Origin: Pseudomonadota bacterium
GTDB lineage: Bacteria > Pseudomonadota > Alphaproteobacteria > Caulobacterales > Caulobacteraceae
Reading direction: 5' to 3'
Length of the DNA stretch: 57,180 bases
NCBI GenBank assembly: GCA_018241995.1
Contig: JAFECT010000017.1
Coordinates: forward strand, 1-57,180
Both the position numbers and the translations under genes were made by a program. The notes under the pieces were generated by a model that was given only the letters and a program-made list of their open reading frames with translations, had not been told where the DNA came from and did no database searches. Below are positions 7,023-16,019 of the stretch, piece by piece (positions within the stretch are counted from its first letter, which is position 1; each line of letters starts with the position of its first letter).

Positions 7023-9419
7023 ATGTGGGATACCAAGATCGTCAACAATTCTTCGGCCGCGGTGACGGCGAACGGGCGGACCGTTCAGCCGGGGGCGAGC
7101 GTGGTGATCCCCTATGCGCCGACGGGGGTGACCGTCCGCACGCCCGCCGGCGAGGTGGCGGCGCTGGAGCCTGACGGCAGCTATCGACAGCACGTCACGA
7201 CCACCTGGGCGGTGATGATCCGAAGCGGCGACTACCTGACCTACTGGGGCTACGAGGGCGGCCCCCAGATGCCGATCGTGCTGAACGCCGACGGCACCTT
7301 CACGGTGGACGACCGGGTCAAGAACATCCCGATCCGGGGCGGGGAGAGCAGCATCGGCCAGATCGAGCACGTGGTGCTGCTGATGCTCGAGAACCGGACC
7401 TTCGACAGCCAGCTGGGCTGGCTCTACGAGCACGACACCCCGACCTTCCTCGGCGAAGCGACCGCGCCCTACCGGGGCCTGCAGTCGATCAACCCGAACG
7501 ACTTCGTCAACACGGCGCTGGACGGGACGCTGAGCTCGCCGCCGGTGCGCGGCGTGCGCGGCTATTCCTCGCCCAGCATCTCGCCCGGCGAGGAGTTCGG
7601 CCACGTCAACATGCAGTTCTTCGAGACCGAAGACCCCAAGGTCGGGGCCAAGCCGACGATGAAGGGCGTGCTGAAGGACTATGTCCGCGTGCTGCAGAAG
7701 CTGAAGTTCTCCGACGCCGATATCCGGGCGCGCGCGCCGATGATCATGGAGACCTACACGCCGTCTCAGCTGCCGGTGCTGAACCAGCTGGCCAAGCACT
7801 ATGCGGTGAGCGACGGCTGGTTCGCCTCGGTCCCGTCCCAGACCAACCCCAACCGCGCTTTCGCCATGTGCGGCACCTCCGAGGGCCTGGTGAACAACGG
7901 CGACCTGGAGGGTCCCGAGGCCAAGGCGCTCGAGAAGGTCCTCGGCATGGCCATCGGCGACGACCGTTTCGACCGCACCACCATCTTCAACGCGATCAGC
8001 GAGGGCGGGAAGGACTGGGCCGTGTTCTGGCAGACCAGCTACCTGCCGCAGAAGATGTCGAGCCTGCTGGCGGCCGTCCCCTATCTCAGCGTGCTGCTGC
8101 CGCTGATCGGCCCGATCGGCATGGCGCTCTCCGCCCTGCTGACGGCGCTGACGCCGTTCACCCGCTATCTGGGCGAGCTGACCTCGGGCGCGCTGGGGTC
8201 CTGCTACACGTGGCGGCTGTTCCCGCACGTCCAGAAGATCCGCGACGCCGACAAGCGCTTCCTGAAGCTGGACATGTTCCACGCCCTAGCGCGGTCGGGC
8301 CGGCTGCCGAAGTTCAGCTACATCGAGCCGTTCTGGACCATCTCGCAGAGCAGCGTGGACGACGGGCTGAAGAAGCTCGTGACCGCCATGGGCAACGACT
8401 ACCACCCGCCCTGCAACATGATCGTGGCGGAACAGTTCGTGAAGAAGGTCTACGAGAGCCTGATCGCCAACCGCGAGGCCTGGTCCAAGACCCTGCTGAT
8501 CATCACCTTCGACGAGTTCGTCGGCACCTTCGACCACGTGCCGCCGCCGAACAACGCCGTCCCGCCCTGGGGGCCGGACGGCAAGCCTCGGTTCGAAAGC
8601 CCGACCAAGTTCAAGTTCGACCGCTTCGGCGGGCGCGTGCCGGCCATCCTGGTCTCGCCGCTGGTGCAGAAGCAGGCGGTGTTCCGGGCCGGGGGCGACA
8701 CCCCCTATGACCACACCTCGATCATCGCGACCGTGCTCAAGTGGCTGGGCCTTTCCGCGCGCCTGCCCGACTTCGGCCAGCGGGCGATGAAGGCGCCGAC
8801 CTTCGAGCGGGCGGTGACGCTGAAGACGCCGCGGACGGACGAGCGCGACCTCGACTTCCTGAAGACGGCGCACCAGCTCGGCGACCCGCTCCGCTACGGC
8901 GACCCGTTCGTGCTGAAGAACCAGAGCGGCAACTACCTGACCGCCTTCGTCAACACCTGGAAGACCGCCGCGGGCAGCGTCCTGCCGGACGCCCTGCTGG
9001 GCGTCGGCGGCGACCTGGACCTGGCGGCGCAGTTCCCGACGCTCGGCAGCGGGGGCAAGGCGCAGCTGATGTTCGTCAATCACGCCCCGGACCGGCCGGC
9101 CAACATCCGGCACGGCGACGAGACCCAGCTGGTGTCGCTGGAGCCCGGGCTGAACGCCAACAACTTCCTGGGCTCGTGGGCGGATTCACACGACTGCTAC
9201 TACTACAACACCTATCTGCAGGGCGGGTACGAGGCCAACCAGACCTGGAAGATCGAGAAACTGGACAACCGCGACCGGCCGCTGAGCTACGGCGACCGCG
9301 TCTACCTGGTGAACAAGCACGACGGCGACAAGCGCCTGACCACCGACACGCGCATCTTCCAGTCCAAGTGGATCACCACCGCGGCCGGCGGAGACTTCTG
9401 GGTCATCGAGCCGGCCTAG
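7023..9419 (+). CDS. Phospholipase C-type phosphoesterase (PF04185-like)
   Basis: 798 residues of the phosphoesterase/acid phosphatase AcpA family, whose members cleave phosphodiester or phosphomonoester bonds of lipids. Three signatures of the metal-dependent active site are visible: ENRTFD (123-128; family form ENRSFD), TFDEFVGTFDHVPPP around D497, and YDHTSII around D563-H564. Two features are odd. No signal peptide is visible at either possible start, and a strongly hydrophobic run of about 40 residues (345-386, LLAAVPYLSVLLPLIGPIGM onward) sits within the catalytic domain like a membrane-dipping lid. The C-terminal 170 residues have repeated NQSGNYLTAF/LVNKHDGDKRL-type strands suggesting a small beta-trefoil-like domain. 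The start at 7023 follows AGGGGAGA. An in-frame ATG 42 nt upstream lacks such a site. Confidence 0.82.
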   Translation: MWDTKIVNNSSAAVTANGRTVQPGASVVIPYAPTGVTVRTPAGEVAALEPDGSYRQHVTTTWAVMIRSGDYLTYWGYEGGPQMPIVLNADGTFTVDDRVKNIPIRGGESSIGQIEHVVLLMLENRTFDSQLGWLYEHDTPTFLGEATAPYRGLQSINPNDFVNTALDGTLSSPPVRGVRGYSSPSISPGEEFGHVNMQFFETEDPKVGAKPTMKGVLKDYVRVLQKLKFSDADIRARAPMIMETYTPSQLPVLNQLAKHYAVSDGWFASVPSQTNPNRAFAMCGTSEGLVNNGDLEGPEAKALEKVLGMAIGDDRFDRTTIFNAISEGGKDWAVFWQTSYLPQKMSSLLAAVPYLSVLLPLIGPIGMALSALLTALTPFTRYLGELTSGALGSCYTWRLFPHVQKIRDADKRFLKLDMFHALARSGRLPKFSYIEPFWTISQSSVDDGLKKLVTAMGNDYHPPCNMIVAEQFVKKVYESLIANREAWSKTLLIITFDEFVGTFDHVPPPNNAVPPWGPDGKPRFESPTKFKFDRFGGRVPAILVSPLVQKQAVFRAGGDTPYDHTSIIATVLKWLGLSARLPDFGQRAMKAPTFERAVTLKTPRTDERDLDFLKTAHQLGDPLRYGDPFVLKNQSGNYLTAFVNTWKTAAGSVLPDALLGVGGDLDLAAQFPTLGSGGKAQLMFVNHAPDRPANIRHGDETQLVSLEPGLNANNFLGSWADSHDCYYYNTYLQGGYEANQTWKIEKLDNRDRPLSYGDRVYLVNKHDGDKRLTTDTRIFQSKWITTAAGGDFWVIEPA

Positions 9420-9426
9420 GGCGTGG

Positions 9427-10386
9427 TCACAGCCCCCTCAGGAACCCCAGCAGGAGCCGGTTGATCTCGTCCGGCCGCTCCTGCTGGATCCAGTGGCCGG
9501 CGCCCTCGACCAGGACATTGTCGACCAGCCTGGGCACCCAGCGTTTCAGGTCGGCGGCGGCCGCGGCGGTGTAGTTGCGCACCGGGTCCTTGTCGCCGAC
9601 GACGTAGAGGGCGGGCACGTCGATGGTCTTGTTCTGGGCGAAGGCCATCAGCGACCAGTTGCGGTCGACGTTGCGGTACCAGTTCAGCGGGCCGGTGAAG
9701 CCGGAGGCCCGGAATGCGGCGACGTAGGCTGAGAGGTCAGCCTCGCTCATCCAGGGCGGCAGGCCTGTGGGTTCGCTGATCGAACTGAGGAAGCTTTCGC
9801 CTTTCGGATGGAAGCCGGTGGAGCGCAGGGCGTCGGGCGTGGCCCCGTCATAGGCCCAGAAGCCGCGGCGCAGCGCCTGTTCAACGTCGGCCTCGAACTC
9901 GGCTTCGACGCCCGGCTCCTGGAAGCGCACGATGTAGAAGTCGCCGAGGTTGCGGGCCTCGGTCAGGGCCTTCCAGGTGGCGATCGGCGAGCGGGTCGCG
10001 TTGCGAGCCTGGAACGGCACCGACAGGCCGGCGACGGCGCGGAAGATGTCGGGGCGCAGCAGGGCGGCGTGCCAGGCGACCGGCGCGCCCCAGTCGTGGC
10101 CGACGATCACGGCCTGCTCTTCGCCCAGGGCGCGGACCAGGTCGACCATGTCACCGATCAGGTTGAGGATGGAATAGGCGTCGACGCCGTCGGGACGCTC
10201 GGTCCCGCCATAGCCGCGCATGTCCGGGGCGACGGCGCGGTAGCCCGCGTCGGCCAGGGCCTGAACCTGATGCCGCCAGGAGAAGCCGAGCTCCGGGAAG
10301 CCGTGGCAGAAGACGACGAGGGGGCCGGAGCCGGCCTCGAGGACCTGCTGGTTGAGAGTGTCGGTCTGGATGGTGTGTTGGCGCAC
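9427..10386 (-). CDS. Epoxide hydrolase-like alpha/beta hydrolase
   Basis: 319 residues with the alpha/beta-hydrolase signatures in order: oxyanion-hole motif HGFPE (28-32), nucleophile elbow GHDWGAP with Asp98, an acid in VVGDKDPV and the catalytic histidine in EGAGHWIQQERP near the C-terminus. An aspartate nucleophile with HGFPE is characteristic of soluble epoxide hydrolases and haloalkane/haloacetate dehalogenases. The EH branch is favoured but the substrate is unknown. The start chosen is a GTG preceded by GGAGGA at 9 nt; another GTG six codons upstream lacks such a site. It converges with the phospholipase gene and is probably monocistronic. Confidence 0.85.
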   Translation of the reverse strand: MRQHTIQTDTLNQQVLEAGSGPLVVFCHGFPELGFSWRHQVQALADAGYRAVAPDMRGYGGTERPDGVDAYSILNLIGDMVDLVRALGEEQAVIVGHDWGAPVAWHAALLRPDIFRAVAGLSVPFQARNATRSPIATWKALTEARNLGDFYIVRFQEPGVEAEFEADVEQALRRGFWAYDGATPDALRSTGFHPKGESFLSSISEPTGLPPWMSEADLSAYVAAFRASGFTGPLNWYRNVDRNWSLMAFAQNKTIDVPALYVVGDKDPVRNYTAAAAADLKRWVPRLVDNVLVEGAGHWIQQERPDEINRLLLGFLRGL

Positions 10387-10464
10387 GCCTGAGGCTCCTC
10401 CCACGTGAGCGGCAAGCTCGCGCTTTCGTGGGCCAGGTCAAGGATGCCGTTGGGTCACTTCCCA

Positions 10465-10613
10465 CCGTTTTCCCGGCGAAGGCCGGGACCCAGACCGATC
10501 CCGACGCAAGTCGGGACCCAGCAGGGATTGGTTCAGCCCGCAGAGACGAATCTTTGCTGGCTACCGGCCTTCGCCGGTATGGGCCTGGGCCCCGGCCTTC
10601 GCCGGGAAAACGG
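10465..10613. repeat. Intergenic palindromic repeat, family A copy 2
   Basis: Inverted copy of the element at 1021-1184. Its reverse complement shares GTCCCGACTTGCGTCGGGAT, the GCTGGGTCCC block and both GCGAAGGCC palindromes, with an internal variable stretch of about 25 bp. It fills the gap between two leftward genes. Confidence 0.85.
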
Positions 10614-10632
10614 TGACTTTGAATGCTCTCGC

Positions 10633-11040
10633 CTAGAGCGCTGAGGCAGCCTTCCGCTTCGCCCCCAGCCGCCCGCCCAGCCACACGCACGGGATCGCCT
10701 CCAGCGGGATCGCGAGCGCGTACCAGGCGGGGCCGAGCTTGCCTTGGCCTACGGTGTAATAGGCCACCACCCCCAGCATTCCCGCCGCGAAGCCGATCCA
10801 GGCCAGGACCCAGACCAGGCGCATCGGCCGGCCGGGCGCCAGTTTCGCGGTGACCCAGCCGCCGGCGATGGTGAAGACCGTGCGATAGGCCAGGGCCAGG
10901 GCGAACAGCTGGGCGCTCATCGCCTGGGGCTCGGGCGGGAAGACGCCGGTCTGGTGCATGACCATGTCGGCCAGGGTCGAAAGGACCGCCACGGTCAGGA
11001 ACCCCGCGACGACGGCGAGGATGCTCCTGAGCACGCTCAC
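10633..11040 (-). CDS. Small hypothetical four-helix membrane protein
   Basis: 135 residues with four hydrophobic segments (about residues 3-25, 45-66, 73-95, 105-125) and a basic C-terminus (GAKRKAA), so the C-terminus is likely cytoplasmic. I do not recognise the family. The start is the GTG of a GTGA overlap with the stop of the SRPBCC gene, making it the third gene of an ArsR-SRPBCC-membrane protein operon. A frame continuing upstream of this start lies wholly inside the SRPBCC gene. Confidence 0.7.
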   Translation of the reverse strand: MSVLRSILAVVAGFLTVAVLSTLADMVMHQTGVFPPEPQAMSAQLFALALAYRTVFTIAGGWVTAKLAPGRPMRLVWVLAWIGFAAGMLGVVAYYTVGQGKLGPAWYALAIPLEAIPCVWLGGRLGAKRKAASAL

Positions 11041-11528
11041 GACCGCACCGCCATGATCGCGTCCAGCTTGCGCAGCTGGCTCTCGTGGCCGGCGCGGGCG
11101 CGTTCGGTCCAGATCTCGTCGTGCATGGCGTCGAAGGTGATGACCATGCGCACGCCCTCGGGCGCGGGCTTGAGCTCGACCACGGTGGCGACCTCGTAGG
11201 GCTCCACGCCAGGCACGAAGTCGGTGAGGGTCGTGTAGGCCAGGCGGGTGGGCGCCGTGAGCTCGGTGAAGGTGATGCGGCAGGGGGTCGAGAGCGGCAT
11301 GCCCGCCCGCTGCATGAAGGCGACCTGCTCGGGCGCCACAGCGGTCATCAGATAGGTGAGGGCGCCGCCGGGACGCAGGTCCATCTGCTCGACCGTGACG
11401 GCGAAGCCCTCCGGTCCCCACCAAGACTCGATGCCCTGTTTGCTGGTCCAAAGCGCCCAGGCGTCTTCGACGGAGGCGGGATAGGTGCGCTCGATGGAGA
11501 ACTGGGCGCGGGCTTTGGCGGCGGTCAT
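11037..11528 (-). CDS. SRPBCC / AHSA1-type domain protein
   Basis: 163 residues with the START-like ligand-binding fold of the AHSA1 group (named after the Hsp90 activator). Characteristic elements are FSIERTYPASVEDAWALWT at the N-terminus, ESWWGPEGFAVTV, and the central LRPGGALTY. In bacteria such proteins are very often paired with an ArsR-type regulator, as here: its ATG overlaps the regulator's stop. The ligand is unknown, and a role as Hsp90 co-chaperone is unlikely for a stand-alone bacterial copy. It also overlaps the following membrane-protein gene by four bases. Confidence 0.85.
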   Translation of the reverse strand: MTAAKARAQFSIERTYPASVEDAWALWTSKQGIESWWGPEGFAVTVEQMDLRPGGALTYLMTAVAPEQVAFMQRAGMPLSTPCRITFTELTAPTRLAYTTLTDFVPGVEPYEVATVVELKPAPEGVRMVITFDAMHDEIWTERARAGHESQLRKLDAIMAVRS

Positions 11529-11845
11529 GGTTTCTTGTCCTTGTGGGTTTCGAGGGCGGCGCCGAAGCGGTCGAGCCGGGCCTCCCAGTGGCGGCGGTAG
11601 CCCTGCACCCAGGCCTCCAGCCGGTCGAAGGCCTCCGGGCGCAGGGAATAGAGCCGACGCTGGCCGTCGGGGCGCATCTGCACGATCCCGGCCTCGGCCA
11701 GGATGCGCAGGTGCCGCGAGACGCCGGACTGATGGATGTCCATCCGCTCGACGATGTCGTTCACCGCATGCTCGCCGGTCCGCATGGCCTCGACGATGCG
11801 CAGGCGGGCGGGATCGGCGAGGGCGTGGAATATCTGCGTGTCCAT
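11525..11845 (-). CDS. ArsR-family winged-helix transcriptional regulator
   Basis: 106 residues; FHALADPARLRIVEAM, then VNDIVERMDIHQSGVSRHLRILAEAGIV as helix-turn-helix and the QRRLYSLRPEAF wing are textbook ArsR. There is no metal-binding Cys motif, so it is one of the non-metal ArsR types usually co-encoded with SRPBCC proteins. It is the first gene of the three-gene operon and overlaps the next by ATGA. The ATG has no ribosome binding site and coincides with the predicted transcription start of a strong promoter, so the mRNA is probably leaderless. Autorepression through the GTATA repeats across that promoter is likely. Confidence 0.9.
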   Translation of the reverse strand: MDTQIFHALADPARLRIVEAMRTGEHAVNDIVERMDIHQSGVSRHLRILAEAGIVQMRPDGQRRLYSLRPEAFDRLEAWVQGYRRHWEARLDRFGAALETHKDKKP

Positions 11846-11881
11846 GTATATGCGTATAGATGTATATATTGGGGGAGTCAA
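11846..11881 (-). promoter_or_regulatory. ArsR operon promoter with three GTATA operator repeats
   Basis: Minus strand: TTGACT (11876-11881), 17-bp spacer, TATACG (11853-11858), with the ATG at the expected +1. On the plus strand GTATA occurs at 11846, 11854 and 11862, an exact 8-bp period covering the -10 region to +1. This is an AT-rich patch in a GC-rich genome and a good candidate ArsR operator. Confidence 0.65.
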
Positions 11882-11895
11882 GTGGAAGCGCGCGC

Positions 11896-12198
11896 CCTTC
11901 ACCTTTCAGGGGGAAGGTGGGCCGGAGGCTCGGATGGGGGGCTGCGATGCGGTGGAAGGATGGGAGCTACTCCTCCCTCGTTTGCGAGGGAGGGGGACCG
12001 CGAAGCGGTGGAGGGTGCTTCTCGGGTTCAGTCGGCCGGCGGGTTGCGGGTTGAGAGGGCGGTTGAGCACCCTCCACCACCCTTCGGGCGGTCCCCCTCC
12101 CTCGCAGGCGAGGGAGGAGTGGTGGCGTCAGCCCTTTTGAGGGCAGTGCGAGACCCCCATCCGAGGCTCCGGCCCACCTTCCCCCTGGAGGGGGAAGG
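11896..12198. repeat. Nested inverted-repeat element, family B copy 2
   Basis: The 350-bp gap has outer arms (11896-11941 and 12153-12198) matching those of the element at 6555-6889. The inner arms differ: TCCTCCCTCG...GAGGGAGG units at 11966-12020 and 12066-12123. The right arm ends a few bases from the stop codon of the fatty-acid oxidation gene and may act as its terminator. No gene is seen. Confidence 0.8.
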
Positions 12199-12201
12199 AA
12201 G

Positions 12202-14388
12202 TTACGCCGCCGCCTTGGCCGCGTACTTGCCGTAGAAGGTCTCGCCCTTGGCGGCCATGTCGCGGAGCAGCTGGGGCGGGTCGAACCTTGGGCCGTATTG
12301 CTTGGCCAGGCGGTCGCAGGTTTCCACGAAGGTCTTCAGGCCCACCTCGTCAATCAGGCTGATGGGCCCGCCCGTCCATGGCGCGAAGCCCCAGCCCAGG
12401 ATGGCGCCCAGATCGGCTTCGCGGGGGTCGTCGATGACGCCTTCCTGCCAGCAGCGGGCGGCTTCCACGGCCTGACGGTAGAGCAGGCGGGTCTTCATCT
12501 CGGCGACCAGCTCGGGCGTGGACTCGGCGATCTTCACCGGCGCCAGCTCACTGAGGCCTGGCCAGATGGTCTTGGGGCTCTTGTCGGCGGGGTAGTCGTA
12601 GAAGCCCTGGCCGTTCTTGCGGCCGTAGCGGCCGCCCTCGACCATCTTGGCGACGATCTGCTCACCGGGGTTCGGGACGTACTTGTCGCCCAAGTCCTGC
12701 CGAGTCTGTTTGGCGATCTTGTAGGAGAGGTCGAGCGCGACGTCGTCGTGCATCTCCAGCGGCCCGCGCGGCATGCCGGTCATGCGGCCGACGTTGTCGA
12801 TCAGGGCCGGCTTGTAGCCCTCCTCGAGCATGGCCATGCCCTCGATCAGATAGGTCGAGAAGCAGCGCGAGGTGTAGAAGCCTCTGGAGTCATGGACCAC
12901 GATCGGCGTCTTCTTGATCTTCATGACGTAGTCGAGCGCCTTGGCCAGGGCCTCGTCGCCGGTCTTTTCGCCGAGGATGATCTCGACCAGCATCATCTTG
13001 TCGACCGGCGAGAAGAAGTGGATGCCGATGAAGTGGTCCGGGCGGACCGAGGCCTCGGCCAGGCCGGTGATCGGCAGGGTCGAGGTGTTGGAGCCGAACA
13101 CGGCGCCGGGGGCCAGCTGCGCCTCCGCCTTCTTGGTGACCTCGGCCTTGATCTCGCGGCTTTCGAACACCGCCTCGACCACCAGGTCGGCGCCCTTGAT
13201 CAGGGCGAAGTCGGTGGTGGCGGTGACGGTGGCCAGGATGGCTTCCGCCTTCTCCTTGGGCATCTGGCCGCGCGAGACGCGCTTGTTCAGCAGGTCGGCG
13301 ACGTGGGCCTTGCCCTTGTCGGCGGCTTCCTGGGTGGTGTCGATCAGCACGGTCTCGATGCCGGCCATGGCCTGCACATAGGCGATGCCCGCGCCCATCA
13401 TGCCGGCGCCCAGGACCGCGACCTTCTTGGGGTCGGACTTGGCGGGGCCGGAGGGGCGGCCCGAGCCCTTGTCGAGCTCCTGCTTGGACAGGAACAGCGA
13501 GCGGATCATCGCCCGGGCCTGGGGCGTCATCAGGGTCTTGACGAAGTAGCGGCTCTCGATGCGCAGGGCGGCGTCCATCGGCACCTGCAGGCCCTCGTAG
13601 ACCGCGCTCATCATGTTCACCAGGGCCGGGTAGTTGCCGTAGGACTGCTTCCTCAGCATGGCGTTGCCGACGATGAAGGTCTGGATGCCGGCGGGGTGGT
13701 AGGGGCCGCCGCCGGGGATCTTGAAGCTCTTGTCGTCCCAGGGCTGCTGGGCCTTGCCGGTCTTCACCCACTCCTTGGCGCGGGCGACGACCTGGTCGGC
13801 GGGGACCACCTCGTGCACCACGCCCATGCCCTTGGCTTCCTGCGGCCGCCAGGGCTTGCCCTGGCTGATGGCCTGCAGCGCGTTCTGGGCGCCGATCAGG
13901 CGGGGCAGGCGCTGGGTGCCGCCGCCGCCGGGGAAGAGGCCGACCTGGGTCTCGGGCAGGCCGAGCGTGATCCGGTTGTCGTCGGCGACCACGCGATAGT
14001 GGCAGGCCAGGGTGATCTCCAGCCCGCCGCCCAGCGCCAGGCCGTTGATGGCCGCGGCCACCGGCTTGCCGCAGGTCTCCAGCGCCCGGAGCGCCCCGTT
14101 CATGGTCCAGACCGCGTCGAAGGCCGCCTTCAGCGCCGCCTCGCCGCCGCCCGCGGCGTTCTTCAGCACCCCGCCCATTTCGCCGAGGTCCGCGCCGGCG
14201 CAGAAGCCGGTGGTCTTGCCCGAGGTGATCACCGCGCCCTTGATGGCGGCGTCGGACTTCAGCGTCTCGACCAGCGTGTGCAGGTCGTCGCGCACATCGG
14301 CGGTGATGGTGTTCATGGTGCGGCCCGGCACGTCGAAGGTGACGAGCGCGATACCGTCGGCGTCGATGTCGATCTTGAAGGTCTTCAT
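12202..14388 (-). CDS. Fatty-acid oxidation multifunctional enzyme: enoyl-CoA hydratase / 3-hydroxyacyl-CoA dehydrogenase
   Basis: 728 residues, the length of FadB/FadJ alpha subunits. The N-terminal crotonase domain (1-190) has INGLALGGGLEITLACHYRV and the oxyanion region. The Rossmann dehydrogenase domain begins near residue 320 with VAVLGAGMMGAGIA, followed by GSNTSTLPI and the catalytic IHFFSPVDKMMLVEII. The C-terminal helical domain has GGRYGRKNGQGFYDY. It performs the hydration and NAD-dependent oxidation steps of beta-oxidation and would complex with the thiolase encoded two genes upstream. The start codon lies 11 nt after the VOC gene stop, so all three genes form one leftward operon. 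Confidence 0.95.
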   Translation of the reverse strand: MKTFKIDIDADGIALVTFDVPGRTMNTITADVRDDLHTLVETLKSDAAIKGAVITSGKTTGFCAGADLGEMGGVLKNAAGGGEAALKAAFDAVWTMNGALRALETCGKPVAAAINGLALGGGLEITLACHYRVVADDNRITLGLPETQVGLFPGGGGTQRLPRLIGAQNALQAISQGKPWRPQEAKGMGVVHEVVPADQVVARAKEWVKTGKAQQPWDDKSFKIPGGGPYHPAGIQTFIVGNAMLRKQSYGNYPALVNMMSAVYEGLQVPMDAALRIESRYFVKTLMTPQARAMIRSLFLSKQELDKGSGRPSGPAKSDPKKVAVLGAGMMGAGIAYVQAMAGIETVLIDTTQEAADKGKAHVADLLNKRVSRGQMPKEKAEAILATVTATTDFALIKGADLVVEAVFESREIKAEVTKKAEAQLAPGAVFGSNTSTLPITGLAEASVRPDHFIGIHFFSPVDKMMLVEIILGEKTGDEALAKALDYVMKIKKTPIVVHDSRGFYTSRCFSTYLIEGMAMLEEGYKPALIDNVGRMTGMPRGPLEMHDDVALDLSYKIAKQTRQDLGDKYVPNPGEQIVAKMVEGGRYGRKNGQGFYDYPADKSPKTIWPGLSELAPVKIAESTPELVAEMKTRLLYRQAVEAARCWQEGVIDDPREADLGAILGWGFAPWTGGPISLIDEVGLKTFVETCDRLAKQYGPRFDPPQLLRDMAAKGETFYGKYAAKAAA

Positions 14389-14399
14389 GGGAGCGGTCC

Positions 14400-14768
14400 T
14401 TAGTCGGCGCGCCGGATGGGCTGGCCGAAGACGATGACGGTGTTCTCGGGGCCGGCGAGCTCGAACTCGCGCATGCCGTAGGTCTTGTCGACGAGGGGGC
14501 TGGAGACCTCCGCTCCCTTGGCTGTGGCCTCGTCGTGCAGGGCCCTGGCGTCGGCGCAGTGCAGGTAGAGGCTCCAGGCGCGCAGGTCGAAGGGGCGGGG
14601 CGTCGGCACGCGCTGCAGGAACAGCTCGGCCTGGTCGCGGATCAGGACGCCGAAGGTCGGCGGCTCGTTGACTAGGTTCTCCACGGTGAAGCCCAGCACG
14701 TCGCGGAAATAGTCCGCGGCGGCGCGCACGTCCGTGAAGCCCAGAACCGCGGTCGCCGCGCGGATCAT
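14400..14768 (-). CDS. VOC (glyoxalase/bleomycin-resistance-like) family protein
   Basis: 122 residues with two beta-alpha-beta-beta-beta halves: [20 protein letters not shown] and [17 protein letters not shown] ... [19 protein letters not shown]. Potential metal ligands include His70 and Glu101. It sits between thiolase and hydratase/dehydrogenase genes, 2 nt after the thiolase stop, an unusual partner in a beta-oxidation operon; it may act on a branched or modified acyl substrate, but that is speculation. The start is the ATG just after the thiolase stop; the same frame continues upstream only as an overlap with that gene. Confidence 0.8.
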   Translation of the reverse strand: MIRAATAVLGFTDVRAAADYFRDVLGFTVENLVNEPPTFGVLIRDQAELFLQRVPTPRPFDLRAWSLYLHCADARALHDEATAKGAEVSSPLVDKTYGMREFELAGPENTVIVFGQPIRRAD

Positions 14769-14770
14769 GC

Positions 14771-15976
14771 TCAGACCCGCTCGATCACGGTGGCCGTGGC
14801 CATGCCGCCGCCGACGCAGAGGGTGACCAGCGCGGTGGACTTGCCGGAGCGCTCCAGCTCGTCGACCACCGTGCCCAGGATCATCGCCCCGGTGGCGCCC
14901 AGCGGGTGGCCCATGGCGATGGCGCCGCCGCAGACGTTGATCTTGTCGTGGGGGATATCCAGCACCTGCATGTAGCGCAGGACCACGGCGGCGAAGGCCT
15001 CGTTCAGCTCGTAGAGGTCGATATCGCCGACGCCCATGCCGAGGCGCTTGAGCAGCTTCTCGGTGGCGTCGGAGGGGCCGGTCAGCATGATCGAGGGTTC
15101 GGAGCCGATGGAGGCGCAGCCCAGCACCTTGGCGCGGGGCTTCAGGCCCGCCTTCTCGCCCGCGGCCTTGGAGCCGAACAGCACGCCGGCCGAACCGTCG
15201 ACGATGCCCGAGCTGTTGCCGGGGGTGTGGACGTGGTTGACCCGCTCGACCTCGGGATAGCGCTGGCCGATCACCGCGTCGAAGGCGAACTCGCCCATCT
15301 GGGCGAAGGAGGGGTTGAGCGCGCCGAGGCTCTGCATCGAGGCGTCCGGGCGCACGGTCTCGTCGTGGTCCAGGATGGTGACGCCGAGTTGGTCCTTCAC
15401 CGGCATGATCGAGCGCTTGAAGCGGCCCTCGGCCCAGGACCTGGCGGCGCGCTTGTGGCTCTCGACCGAGTAGGCGTCGACGTCGTCTCGGGAGAAGCCC
15501 CACTTGGACGCGATCATGTCGGCCGAGACGCCCTGGGGCACGAAATAGGTCGGGAAGGCCGAGGACGGGTCGGTCGGCCAGGCGCCCATGTCCGAGCCCA
15601 TCGGCACGCGGCTCATCACCTCCACGCCCCCGCCGATGGCGAAGTCCGCCTCGCCGGAGACGACCTTGGCGGCGGCCATGTTGCAGGCCTCCAAGCCCGA
15701 GGCGCAGAAGCGGTTGATCTGCACCCCCGCCGTGGTCTGGGCGTAGCCGGCGGTCAGCACCGCGGTGCGGGCGATGTCGGCGCCCTCTTCGCCGATGGGG
15801 GTGACGCAGCCCAGCACCACGTCGTCCACCAGGGCGGTATCGAGATTGTTGCGGTCGCGGATCGCGCCCAGCACCTGGCTGGCGAGGGACAGGCCGGTGA
15901 TCTCGTGCAGCGAGCCGTCCTTCTTGCCCTTGCCGCGAGGGGTGCGCACGGCGTCGTAGATGAAGGCTTCGGTCAT
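14771..15976 (-). CDS. Acetyl-CoA acyltransferase (thiolase)
   Basis: 401 residues. The catalytic triad of thiolases is visible: nucleophile Cys91 in [10 protein letters not shown], His357 in [12 protein letters not shown], and Cys387 in [10 protein letters not shown]. It cleaves 3-ketoacyl-CoA with CoA (degradative) or condenses acetyl-CoA. The operon with a FadB/FadJ-type enzyme argues for the beta-oxidation role. It is the first gene of the operon, with a likely operator-promoter region about 45-75 nt upstream. Confidence 0.95.
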   Translation of the reverse strand: MTEAFIYDAVRTPRGKGKKDGSLHEITGLSLASQVLGAIRDRNNLDTALVDDVVLGCVTPIGEEGADIARTAVLTAGYAQTTAGVQINRFCASGLEACNMAAAKVVSGEADFAIGGGVEVMSRVPMGSDMGAWPTDPSSAFPTYFVPQGVSADMIASKWGFSRDDVDAYSVESHKRAARSWAEGRFKRSIMPVKDQLGVTILDHDETVRPDASMQSLGALNPSFAQMGEFAFDAVIGQRYPEVERVNHVHTPGNSSGIVDGSAGVLFGSKAAGEKAGLKPRAKVLGCASIGSEPSIMLTGPSDATEKLLKRLGMGVGDIDLYELNEAFAAVVLRYMQVLDIPHDKINVCGGAIAMGHPLGATGAMILGTVVDELERSGKSTALVTLCVGGGMATATVIERV

Positions 15977-16019
15977 GGCGGGCAGGCTCCTGCGGGGATG
16001 GGCGCTGTAAACTCGCTCT

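Noticed and set aside
12298..14403. A 701-codon frame antisense to the hydratase/dehydrogenase gene
   Set aside because: Low-complexity Gly/Leu/His/Asp composition typical of mirror frames; no motif.
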